Shown here piece after piece: positions 26,403-34,046 of a DNA stretch of 64,000 nucleotides. The notes under the pieces are model-generated. The model was not told the origin of the DNA, ran no database searches, and saw nothing but the letters and a program-made list of their open reading frames with translations. Every line of letters starts with the position of its first letter. The first letter of the stretch is position 1. Source of the stretch: Streptomyces inhibens. GTDB lineage: Bacteria; Actinomycetota; Actinomycetes; Streptomycetales; Streptomycetaceae. The translations under genes and the position numbers were made by a program. Location: positions 1-64,000 of the forward strand of contig NZ_QUAC01000484.1 of assembly GCF_003389455.1 (NCBI RefSeq), in the 5' to 3' direction.

Positions 26403-28933
26403 GCCGCGAGCGCCGGGTCGGAGTGAATGGCGGCAGCCGCCTCGGAGTCGGCCGGGATGACGACCTGCATCCCGCCGATCCGCCCATACAAGTCGCGGTG
26501 CAGACACTCACCGGCACGCTGCGCCCGGACCTCGTCGGCCACGTCCATCGGGGACAGTCCGGTGGCGACCAGCTCCACCAGGTCCTCGTCGGCCGGGTCG
26601 AGGTCGAGGAACTGCAGCCCGCGTTTGGCGAGGGCGACGTCGGTCTGCCGGAACAGGAACTTTCTGGGAAAGAGCCCGCGGATGACCTGCCCGGTGGCGC
26701 TCGCCTCCGGGCCGATGTCCTCGCCGTCGTGCGACCCGACAAGGCAGCCGGCGTTGTGCTTGCGTCCGTCGCGAACGAGCTCCAGGAGCAGGCCCATGCC
26801 CTCGGGGGAGGAGGTCAGCCACCAGCACTCGTCCCACACGGCCACGCAGAACTCGCGGGGATTGGCGAAGCAGACTTCGCGGCACAGCGCCGCGATGAGG
26901 TACAGCGCCGCCCGGCCGAAGACCTTCTCGAACTCCAACGTCGACAGCCGGTCGGCCGCCAGCTCATGCTCCTTGGGCAGGGCCAAGTTGGCAGTGGCGA
27001 AAACGATCGAATCGGCCCGCGTGGTGTCCACCACCGGCAAGGACGGGTCGAAGATGGTGCGGGCCAGGTCCTTGCGGGCCACCGAGGTGAGCTTGCGCGC
27101 CACGGCGTTCGAGGTCGCATCGCGCTTGCCGCGCGCCTGCAGTTCGCTGACCAGCGCTGCCATGGACGGCGCCGGCCCGGCCAGCGTTGCCTCGATCGCC
27201 TCCGACAACGCGATGCCCTGGTCACTCATGGGGCCGATGCCCAGCAGCAGCGTCAGGAACGACTCCGTACGGCGCTGCGCCTGGCTGGCGTCGCGGATGG
27301 TGCGCAGCGGATCGAGGGAAACCTGCGCCTGGTCGTCGATCGTGATGACCTGGGTGGTACCAGGGCACGCCTTGGCGAAGCGGACCCACTCCTGCTGCGG
27401 AGTGCGGTCGACGATGACCGCCCGGCCCCGGCTTCCCGGCTGTCCCGTCTTCCGGCCGGCGGCGAGGAGGCCGTAGACGGCGGACTTCATCGCGACGCTC
27501 TTGCCACCGCCGAGTTCACCGACGTACGCCGCGGACGCGGATGCCGACTTCTGCGGGCCCAGCGACCAGTCGGTCAACACGGGCCGGGTGCCGCCGCCGG
27601 CCAGCTGCAGCCCGTACAGCGGGCCCTTGGCGTCGCCGAGCGTGCTGCCGGCGAACGCGCCGGCCATCGCGAAGTCCCGCGCGAGGAGCACCTGCGCGTA
27701 GGAAGCCATGACCTTCGGAGTACGGGCGCCCGGAAGCATCCCGTACCAGAGGTTCTCCTGTTCACCGAGTGGGCGGGTGAAGGTGTAGTCGTTGCCGGCG
27801 AAGTGCGTTTGGAGGTCGGCTGCGCGGGCTTCGGCCTCGGCTGGGGTGGCGCCCCAGACGCACAGCGCGCCCATCGCCTGGACCTCGACTTCGGTCTTCG
27901 AGCTGGTGATGGCGGTGCGGTATTCGTCCATCCCGTCCGCGGCGTCCAGCACCCTTGAGGGGACACCGGCCGTCTCGCCTTCGTACTCACCGGCCTGGCC
28001 CGCCAACTCGCGTGCCTGCCGACGGGCCTTGGCCTCTGCGACATCGCCGGGCGTGACTTTGATTCGCATCGCCCAGTCCACGGGAAAGGCGAACTCGTCC
28101 AAGGCGACGAGGTACTCGCTGCCCGGGAAGACGAACCGCTCGGGCATCTCCGACAGGGCCAAGACCGTTTGGTAGGATTCGCCCCACTCGGTGCTCACCT
28201 GCAGCCAGCGCCGTCCGAACCGGCCCCGGTGCGCGTCGGCTTCGTCGCTGCTGTCGGCGGCGGGAAGGGCGCCCTCGGCCAGGACCACCTGCCCCAGCGC
28301 TGCTGCGCCACGGCCGCGGCCGCGCCCGGCGCTCTGCTCCGGGTCGGGCAGCAGGGGCTCCAGCACTCCGCGCCGGGCGCTGTGCCCGTAGATCCACAGA
28401 ATCTCGGCCTCGGTCGCGGGCCGCAGCGACACCGTCGAGGGCCAGGTCGCCGCGAGGTCCTGCGCCTGCCGTAGCCGGCGCACTTCCTCACGGGCGCTGA
28501 CCGGTGCGGGCAGCAGGCCCAGTTGCAGGGCCATCTCCGCGCGGGCCGCATCGATCGCCATGGCTGCTGCCTGCCTCTTGGTGCCGACGGGCAGTGGGAC
28601 GGCCAGCCAGTCCGCGCGGCTGGTCAGCTCCATGCGGTCCAGCTGGTCCCACACTCGCGTCGCCAGCTGCTCGTAGCGCTCAGAGGCGGCCAGGTCGACA
28701 CCATCGGTCATCTTGCGGACGACCTCGGCCGGGTCGACCTGCGGACACAAGCTCAGCAGCATCGCCTCGCCGCGCAGCTGCTTGACCAAAGCCTCCAGGG
28801 CGCGCAGCCGGCGTTCCTTGACGGTGCGGGAGGACTGCGTGTGACCGCTGCCTTCCACTCGCCACAGCGCCCAGCACGTGCCGTGGCGGGTCCAGATGAC
28901 GTTTCCGGCGATGTGCCGTACGGGAATGCGCAT
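26399..28933 (-). CDS. VirB4-like secretion ATPase
   Basis: This is an 844-residue protein. The N-terminal VirB4 domain (about 1-420) includes YRTAITSSKTEVEVQAMGAL and WYGMLPGARTP. The ATPase domain has Walker A GELGGGKSVAMK at about 472-483 and Walker B FCVAVWDECWWL near 695-706. The C-terminal part includes VGSHDGEDIGPEA and IRGLFPRKFLFRQTD, as in TcpF/VirB4 proteins. It energises assembly or substrate transfer of the type IV secretion channel. Its start overlaps the stop of the upstream gene as TAATG. Confidence 0.92.
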   Translation of the reverse strand: MRIPVRHIAGNVIWTRHGTCWALWRVEGSGHTQSSRTVKERRLRALEALVKQLRGEAMLLSLCPQVDPAEVVRKMTDGVDLAASERYEQLATRVWDQLDRMELTSRADWLAVPLPVGTKRQAAAMAIDAARAEMALQLGLLPAPVSAREEVRRLRQAQDLAATWPSTVSLRPATEAEILWIYGHSARRGVLEPLLPDPEQSAGRGRGRGAAALGQVVLAEGALPAADSSDEADAHRGRFGRRWLQVSTEWGESYQTVLALSEMPERFVFPGSEYLVALDEFAFPVDWAMRIKVTPGDVAEAKARRQARELAGQAGEYEGETAGVPSRVLDAADGMDEYRTAITSSKTEVEVQAMGALCVWGATPAEAEARAADLQTHFAGNDYTFTRPLGEQENLWYGMLPGARTPKVMASYAQVLLARDFAMAGAFAGSTLGDAKGPLYGLQLAGGGTRPVLTDWSLGPQKSASASAAYVGELGGGKSVAMKSAVYGLLAAGRKTGQPGSRGRAVIVDRTPQQEWVRFAKACPGTTQVITIDDQAQVSLDPLRTIRDASQAQRRTESFLTLLLGIGPMSDQGIALSEAIEATLAGPAPSMAALVSELQARGKRDATSNAVARKLTSVARKDLARTIFDPSLPVVDTTRADSIVFATANLALPKEHELAADRLSTLEFEKVFGRAALYLIAALCREVCFANPREFCVAVWDECWWLTSSPEGMGLLLELVRDGRKHNAGCLVGSHDGEDIGPEASATGQVIRGLFPRKFLFRQTDVALAKRGLQFLDLDPADEDLVELVATGLSPMDVADEVRAQRAGECLHRDLYGRIGGMQVVIPADSEAAAAIHSDPALAA

Positions 28934-29556
28934 TACTGCCCCTGCTCGTTCGTGTTCGTGGTCCTCGCGGCCCGTGCCGCGAGCAGCGCGCCGACGCCGG
29001 ACGCCACCCGCACCACAGGGACTTCGGCCACCGGCCGACCGGCGGCCGGCATGTTCTTTGAGACGGCGGGTGCGGGAGCCGGGCGCACCGGCTTGTCGAG
29101 GGAATGGCCAGCCGCCAGTGGTGCGGCTGCGCGGCCGGGTTCGTTCGGCGGCTGCCAGGTGAGAGTGCAGATGCCCACCAACGCGCCACTTCGGCGCTGG
29201 CGCACGGGACGGCCGTCCAACCGGCCCGAGCTGCCGCTCGCTGCCAGACCGAGCGCGCTGACGGCAACAGACAGCGGGTTACGCCCATCGACGTGGATCC
29301 GCCCCACGGCCAGCGCGAGCGCGTAGGGCACACCGATCAGCGGCAGGACGTCGACCAGGCCGTGGTGCGCCCACAGTCCACGGGTGAGGAAGGCCGCCGC
29401 GAAGGCCGCCGCGGCGACGATGATCTGCGGGACCGTGTAGGGGCCGCCCCAGATTCGGCCGCCGCCGGGCCAGTGCCCCACCACCAGGGTGTGCTTGCGC
29501 GCCTTGGTGAAGCACCGGCCGATCAGCGGCTCCGGCGAAGCGGCGGTTGTGCTCAT
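28933..29556 (-). CDS. TcpE/VirB3-like membrane protein
   Basis: This 207-residue protein starts at the ATG at 29554-29556, overlapping the upstream stop (ATGA). Two to three membrane segments (VPQIIVAAAAFAAAFLTRGL, VDVLPLIGVPYALALAVGRI) lie behind a short cytoplasmic N-terminus. A Pro/Ala-rich tail follows from about 125. Position directly before virB4 and the membrane pattern match TcpE (Tn916-type) or PrgI/VirB3 proteins. The family assignment rests on topology and synteny. Confidence 0.65.
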   Translation of the reverse strand: MSTTAASPEPLIGRCFTKARKHTLVVGHWPGGGRIWGGPYTVPQIIVAAAAFAAAFLTRGLWAHHGLVDVLPLIGVPYALALAVGRIHVDGRNPLSVAVSALGLAASGSSGRLDGRPVRQRRSGALVGICTLTWQPPNEPGRAAAPLAAGHSLDKPVRPAPAPAVSKNMPAAGRPVAEVPVVRVASGVGALLAARAARTTNTNEQGQ

Positions 29557-29873
29557 CGTCGGCCGCCGTCCAGCGGATCGATGTGGTCGACGACGCGGGC
29601 CGCGGCCGGGGCCGCTGTGCCACCGGAGGGGTTCTTGATGTCCTCGCCGATCTTGTCCCGCAGCACGGTCATGTTGACGACGACGGCCAGGACCACCGCA
29701 CCACCGATGGCAGCGACGCCAGCCTTCAGCACGCTCTTGGTCTGCCCCCACACAAAGGCGATCGAGACGACATACATCAGCCCCAGCACGCCCACGAGAA
29801 AGAAGTTCTTGAGCTGGCTGACGAGGCTGTTGGCGTCGGAGATGGCCCCTGCCATCTGCATGAGCTCGTTCAT
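29553..29873 (-). CDS. small VirB2/TcpD-like membrane protein
   Basis: This 106-residue protein has two hydrophobic helices (FFLVGVLGLMYVVSIAFVWG and AGVAAIGGAVVLAVVVNMTV), separated by a short basic loop (QTKSVLK). Its size and topology match VirB2/TrbC-type or TcpD-type subunits of conjugative channels. There is no signal peptide. It overlaps the TcpE-like gene by 4 bp and lies 15 bp after the TcpC-like gene. Confidence 0.65.
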   Translation of the reverse strand: MNELMQMAGAISDANSLVSQLKNFFLVGVLGLMYVVSIAFVWGQTKSVLKAGVAAIGGAVVLAVVVNMTVLRDKIGEDIKNPSGGTAAPAAARVVDHIDPLDGGRR

Positions 29874-29888
29874 GAGCCGTGCCTTTCC

Positions 29889-30902
29889 TTAAGAATCTGA
29901 AGAGTTGGGGGACGTCGCGAGGGCGGGCGCGGCTTCGAGCGAGGCGACTTCCCATCGGCCGTCGCGGGCGCGCAGTTCGAGCGCGTACGTCATGGGCCGG
30001 CTGCTGGTGTGCTTGCCGTCGCCTTCGACGTCGACCAGGAGCCGGCGCTGGACACCGTCGGGCGGGGTCTGGGCTTCGGCGCCTTCGGCCGGGCCTTGGC
30101 CGTGGTCGGCGATCTGCGTGACGGTCACCGCCGTGTACGGAGCCGGCCGCACCGCGTGCAGCGCTGTACCAGGGGAGAGGTAGCGGTCCAACTCGCCCCG
30201 ACCCGTTAGGTACGCCGCCAGGAAGCCGCGAACGGTCTGCACCGCCGGATCGGAATCCAGTGGCACGTGCGCCGATCCGTACGACAGCTCAGGAGCTGCA
30301 CCCTTGGAGCCGGTCGGGGCCGCGACCTCGGCAGGCAGCGCCGCAGCCGTCCAACCCGAAGCCCCGCGGCCGCCGGTGGCCCTCACCGGCACCTGGAAAT
30401 ACCGGACGCTGTCGGAGTCCTTAGCCGAGCCGGTGATCCGCGCGGCCACCGTCACCGACCAGTAGCCGGCCGAGACCTGCCGCACCTGCACCGCCGACGC
30501 CGACTCCGCGCGCTCCTCCCCGCCCTCCGCCGACCACGACATCGAACGCGCCGCCGGATAGAACGCCGCGAGCTCCTCCGCGTCCGCGTCACTGTCGCCG
30601 GCCTTCACATAGGCGGCGACGTACACCTCGGCGAAGCCAGCCGGTGCCACCGCATCCGACGACGCCGGCTGCACCCGCGGCGCCTCCGCCCGCGTGGGCA
30701 CGGCCACCGGCGTCGTAGCCGAGGCCAGAGCCCAGCCGCCCAGCAGCGGACCTGTCAGCAGCAGGCCCCAGGCGCTCCACCGCACCACGGCCGTCCAGTT
30801 CGCCATGGCACCCGTCGACATCGACGTGGTGGCCCACCCTGTGTCCGGCGGGGCGGACTCCTCCATTGGTGGGGTCTGCTCTTCCTTGCGGCGCCACTTC
30901 AT
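29889..30902 (-). CDS. TcpC/VirB8-like conjugation protein
   Basis: This 337-residue protein has a charged cytoplasmic N-terminus and a single membrane helix (about 41-62, WSAWGLLLTGPLLGGWALAS). Two VirB8/NTF2-like domains follow: EVYVAAYVKAGDSDADAEEL and RQVSAGYWSVTVAARITG, then TVRGFLAAYLTGRGELDRYL and MTYALELRARDGRWEVASLE. This is the layout of TcpC (PF12642), which assembles the channel on the outside of the membrane. The start overlaps the stop of the 53-codon P-loop gene. Confidence 0.85.
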   Translation of the reverse strand: MKWRRKEEQTPPMEESAPPDTGWATTSMSTGAMANWTAVVRWSAWGLLLTGPLLGGWALASATTPVAVPTRAEAPRVQPASSDAVAPAGFAEVYVAAYVKAGDSDADAEELAAFYPAARSMSWSAEGGEERAESASAVQVRQVSAGYWSVTVAARITGSAKDSDSVRYFQVPVRATGGRGASGWTAAALPAEVAAPTGSKGAAPELSYGSAHVPLDSDPAVQTVRGFLAAYLTGRGELDRYLSPGTALHAVRPAPYTAVTVTQIADHGQGPAEGAEAQTPPDGVQRRLLVDVEGDGKHTSSRPMTYALELRARDGRWEVASLEAAPALATSPNSSDS

Positions 30903-31060
30903 GACCGCGGCCCTTTCCGGAGCAGATGTCCCCAGGTACCCGTCGGGTCCAGAACCCAGATGCGCTGACCGTCGAGGCGAGTGGCCGCCAACTGGTACCT
31001 GAGTGCCGCCTTCAGGACCTGGCTCTTGCCGTGGCCCGCAGGGCCGAAGATCGTCTTCAC
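30899..31060 (-). CDS. 53-residue P-loop protein
   Basis: The GTG at 31058-31060 opens a 53-codon frame: VKTIFGPAGHGKSQVLK, a Walker A (GPAGHGKS), then RIWVLDPTGTWGHLLRKGP. It overlaps the upstream gene (GTGA) and its TGA overlaps the ATG of the TcpC-like gene, so it is translationally coupled on both sides. It resembles only the first strand-loop-helix-strand of VirB4/VirD4-type ATPases (compare FLDPHG after the P-loop in the coupling protein). It has no Walker B and cannot be a complete ATPase alone. It could be a subunit that contributes a nucleotide site, or a conserved fragment. It is too tightly packed to be random. Confidence 0.7.
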   Translation of the reverse strand: MKTIFGPAGHGKSQVLKAALRYQLAATRLDGQRIWVLDPTGTWGHLLRKGPRS

Positions 31061-31338
31061 GCCGTCACCTCGCCCTGCACGGTCTTGGACCGGGTCAGCT
31101 CGGCGATCCGCTCGCGCAGCCGCGCCGGCGGAAGCGCCAGCACCTCCCGCACGAGCACCTGCGCTTCATCGGCGTCCCGCTCCACGTACGACTGCAACTG
31201 CTCGTGGGTGTCGGCCGAGAACGGCTCCGTCACCAAGGCGACCGCCAGCTGCGTCGCCCGTCGGCGAATCGCCACCAGCCGCAACTCCTCTGCCTTCAGC
31301 TCCACCGCTTCTCCCTCATGCCCCAGCCCCTCACTCAC
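31057..31338 (-). CDS. 93-residue protein, first gene of the secretion operon
   Basis: The start is taken as the GTG at 31336-31338 because GGAGGGAG lies 5 nt upstream. The frame is open further up but overlaps the promoter-like motif. The protein is acidic and helical (VELKAEELRLVAIRRRATQL, THEQLQSYVERDADEAQVLV, LPPARLRERIAELTRSKTV) with no membrane segment. It is the first gene of the type IV secretion block and is coupled to the P-loop gene by a GTGA overlap. I do not recognise its family; an adaptor or regulator is possible. Confidence 0.6.
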   Translation of the reverse strand: MSEGLGHEGEAVELKAEELRLVAIRRRATQLAVALVTEPFSADTHEQLQSYVERDADEAQVLVREVLALPPARLRERIAELTRSKTVQGEVTA

Positions 31339-31383
31339 GTCGGCTCCCTCCGCTGTGTCGGTGCGCGGAATCCCCCCGCACAC

Positions 31384-31419
31384 ACAGAGAAGGGAGCGGG
31401 ATCGGCCCTGATGTGACAC
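31384..31419 (-). promoter_or_regulatory. transfer-regulon motif, copy 1
   Basis: On the minus strand this reads GTGTCACATC, 13 nt, then CTCCCTTCTCTGT, ending 46 nt upstream of the GTG of the first secretion gene. It is identical in both blocks and in spacing to the copy at 19731-19766. It lies between the sigma-like gene and the secretion operon. Confidence 0.6.
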
Positions 31420-31447
31420 AGGGCCCGAAAAACTTCTGACGGCTTCC

Positions 31448-32305
31448 TCACGCCGCCTCGACCCACTGCGGCGCCGCCTGCCGCAGTCGCGCCACCGCCC
31501 GGCTACGCCGACGACGCAGCGCCACCGGGCTCACCCCCCACGCCGACGCCGCCGCGGCATCCTGCGGCGCACCCTCGCGGTAGTGGTCGCAGATCCCGGA
31601 CGCCGCCTCCGTCGTGAGCACCTCGCACTCCAGCGCCCACACCAGGAGCGCCACCATTTCGCCGCGGGCCCCCTCCAGCTCCTCCACCGCACTCGCTGCT
31701 TCCTGAAGCCCGAACTCCTCGGCGGCCCGCGCCAGCAACACCGGCTCGACAGCGTCCTCAGGCTCGACACCACCCGGAAGCGCCGCCGCCCACGTCTCAT
31801 CCAGATGCTCAGAGGGCGCCAGCTCCCGCTTGAGCTCCCGCGAAACCCGGTGCCACAACTCCAGCCGCAGGCCCGCCGCGACCTTCCGCGGCCGCCGCGC
31901 AATCGGGAAGGTGCGCACCGCCTCCCACAGGGAGGCGATCACCACCTGCGCCACGTCCTCGATGTCCTCGCCGCTGCGCACACAGCCGCGCAGCATGCCG
32001 CAGGCGTGCGGGAGCATCGCCTGGACCAGCACGCGGGCGGCCAGGTCCGCATCCCGCCCGTCGCCAGCGCTCACCCGGTGCAGCAGGACACCCATCCAGG
32101 CGTCGATGAACCCCGGTTCGTCGCGCTTGGCGCCCTTCCGTAGAAGAGTGCACAGCTCACCCAGATCGGCGGGGGCCTGGTGGACGTCCAGCACACCGGC
32201 GTCGAGCATCCAAGAACGCACGCGGTCTGCGCTGCCGCGGTTGGCGCACAGCCACTCCCACTCGGTGTTCAGACGTGTGACCAACGTCGGCTGTACGGCA
32301 TCCAC
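31448..32305 (-). CDS. atypical sigma-70-like factor
   Basis: This 285-residue protein starts at the GTG at 32303-32305 behind AAAGGAG. The middle part (GEDIEDVAQVVIASLWEAVR, then LRLELWHRVSRELKRELAP) has the helix pattern of sigma region 2, in which D-V-x-Q-E-V-F-x-x-W is the usual signature. The end (WGVSPVALRRRRSRAVARLR) looks like the helix-turn-helix of region 4. The long N-terminal section (TEWEWLCANRGSADRVRSWM) is not found in ordinary ECF factors. The protein may direct RNA polymerase to the two 36-bp motifs that precede the transfer blocks, which is inference from position. It could also be a non-sigma regulator built on the same fold. Confidence 0.62.
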   Translation of the reverse strand: MDAVQPTLVTRLNTEWEWLCANRGSADRVRSWMLDAGVLDVHQAPADLGELCTLLRKGAKRDEPGFIDAWMGVLLHRVSAGDGRDADLAARVLVQAMLPHACGMLRGCVRSGEDIEDVAQVVIASLWEAVRTFPIARRPRKVAAGLRLELWHRVSRELKRELAPSEHLDETWAAALPGGVEPEDAVEPVLLARAAEEFGLQEAASAVEELEGARGEMVALLVWALECEVLTTEAASGICDHYREGAPQDAAAASAWGVSPVALRRRRSRAVARLRQAAPQWVEAA

Positions 32306-32396
32306 GGCAGGCTCCTTTCGGATCGACTGCCGTGAACTCTGCTGATCGCCCCTTACCAAACTGCTTGCCCCAAAGGAGGAAAAGAGCAGGTCAATT

Positions 32397-32430
32397 GGGG
32401 TATCCAGCGGGGTAACCAGTGGGGTACCCG
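32397..32430. repeat. three 12-bp tandem repeats, GGGGTAWCC core
   Basis: GGGGTATCC, GGGGTAACC and GGGGTACCC start at 32397, 32409 and 32421, exactly 12 bp apart. They lie 92 bp upstream of the sigma-like gene start. They resemble the GGGTATCCG elements at 33.7 kb. Confidence 0.6.
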
Positions 32431-32755
32431 CACCCCGAGCAGAGGGACCTGCCTGCGTCGGGCTTCCCGGAGGGTGGCTGATGGCTTCTCCAGCTGCCAG
32501 TGCGGCCGCCAACGGGGTCGGCCACAACCCGGCCGAGCGACCCTCAGCGGCATCAGGCGCTGGCGCGGCACCACGCCCGTGTCACGTGCGGCCCGGCGCT
32601 GGCGCTGCCACTGGCGGTACGGCCCCGCGGAGGCGAACGATCGTCGGGGTCGAGCCCTGACTGCGCAGTGGAGGGGTGGCGGTTTCCGCTGCCCCGTGCG
32701 GCTGCTGCTAGCCGGCCTGTCGGAATGGCCGGTGCCGCTCGGAGCGGCCTGGGCC

Positions 32756-32839
32756 GGTACCACCGTGGGTACCGCCGTGGGTACCACGGTGCGTTCCACC
32801 GTAGGTTCCACCCTGCGTACCACCCTGCGTACCAGGCCG
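32756..32839. repeat. seven 12-bp tandem repeats, GGTACCACCGTG type
   Basis: Units start at 32756, 32768, 32780, 32792, 32804, 32816 and 32828. The best are GGTACCACCGTG, GGTACCGCCGTG and GGTACCACGGTG; later units degrade to CGTACCACCCTG. The region 32306-33166 has no credible gene. The array would encode a tetrapeptide repeat in one minus frame, but nothing else in that frame looks coding. Confidence 0.7.
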
Positions 32840-33166
32840 TTTTGGAACTCAGGTGCATCTGTGCAGGTCAGGGCATATGGGTATGCGGTTCCCGCTGCTG
32901 ACACCTCTTCCTCAGCAGGAGGAAGAGGCCCTTTCTCTTCGTTAGGGACCGCGCGGCGCGGTGCGTGATCCAGCGGAACCGCGTCAGCTTCTGGTGCGAC
33001 ACGGCCTGCGAGGCGGCGCGGCATCGAAGCGGGCCCGGAGCGCCTCGAAGGCTCCGGCTGGTGAGGGCGGCCGACTCCGGCATGTGTTCTGTGGGCCGGA
33101 TCCGCGGATCATCGCGCGGTGGGAGGGGGAACGCGCCGGGGCACGCGACGGGATTCCTGAGTCGAC

Positions 33167-33331
33167 TCGGCGCCCACGATCGGACCGGCACATGAAACAA
33201 GGCTGGACGCCGGCAGCCAGTGCCTCGATCGCGTCCCGGCGGGTGCTCTGCCGCTTCCTGGCGCCGCGCACGATGCCCTGGCGGTGGTGCATGGCGACCG
33301 GCTGCGGATCCGCGCCGATGCCCCTCTGCAG
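33167..33331 (-). pseudogene. fragment resembling DUF6233-type plasmid proteins
   Basis: The minus frame reads RGIGADPQPVAMHHRQG, then STRRDAIEALAAGVQPCFMC. This resembles the C-terminal end of short Streptomyces proteins (a histidine-containing strand, then D-A-x-x-A-L-A-x-G-x-x-P-C-x-x-C). The N-terminal part is absent and the frame continues past the expected end. I regard it as a remnant; the family label is tentative. Confidence 0.35.
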
Positions 33332-33689
33332 CGTTCACTCCGGCGGATCGGAAGTAGCGCGAAGCCTCACCCAGGTTGCACGGCTCCCCGCTCGATCGGC
33401 CATCCGCGCACCGAGACGTCAGCCACCCGCGCGAGGCTGTCACACGAAGTTGATCGTGGCCGATGGCCGATGAGGAGCGCACGGGCGGTGGCCGAGTGCG
33501 TGTCGCATCAGCTCTGGCCGGTCCGCTACATGGCCGATGGCCGATATACCAGCGTCGGCCATACGCCATGGCCGACGGCGGCCGGTCAGCCATGGCGGTG
33601 CGGTGTGCAGCGCACGGCAGGGTGACCGATGCGCTGCGGCGCTGTGATGGCCGCGCCCGACGCGCAGGGCATAAACCCTGCTCACCTGC

Positions 33690-33776
33690 GGGTATCCGGG
33701 TTGGGGTAAGCATTCGGGTATCCGCTGTGCGGCGTGGTGCCTGGGGTATCCGGGACACAAGCAAGGCGGGTATCCG
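33690..33776. repeat. four GGGTATCCG iteron-like repeats
   Basis: Identical 9-mers start at 33690, 33716, 33744 and 33768 (intervals 26, 28 and 24 bp), all in the same orientation. A related GGGGTAAGC lies at 33703. There is no gene in this stretch. The array resembles plasmid iterons. Confidence 0.65.
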
Positions 33777-33848
33777 CCTTGAGGAGGCAGGTTCGCTGGA
33801 GCGACGTGAGCGGTCATCCTGGCCGACGCGTACTTGTCCGACCGATGA

Positions 33849-34046
33849 ATGCTCCCGGCACGGCAGGCGCATCGGCCAGGGCGCGGGGCCGTCGGCCATT
33901 GCCGCACCCTGTGGGGCGCGCACCACAGGCAGCGGCGCTCGTTGCACGTGGAAGCCCGCGACGGCGCCCGGGTGCTGCGCGTCGGCCTCGCTCCCCTGCG
34001 ACCCGAACACGACGAGGCCCGGCCCCAACGGGAGATAGTCCGATGA
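33849..34046 (+). CDS. possible small gene upstream of a zinc-ribbon-like protein
   Basis: Up to 65 residues ending RSLHVEARDGARVLRVGLAP and EIVR. The last 40 residues look coding (alternating beta pattern), while the first 25 are Arg-rich and look spurious. Its TGA overlaps the ATG of the next frame (ATGA), which supports real coupling. Family unknown. It may be only the 3' end of a decayed gene. Confidence 0.3.
   Translation: MLPARQAHRPGRGAVGHCRTLWGAHHRQRRSLHVEARDGARVLRVGLAPLRPEHDEARPQREIVR

Noticed and set aside
32353-33024. 223-codon minus frame with a tetrapeptide repeat
   Set aside because: The repeat is the translation of the 12-bp DNA array. The rest is Arg/Pro-rich with no domain, ribosome binding site or coding bias.
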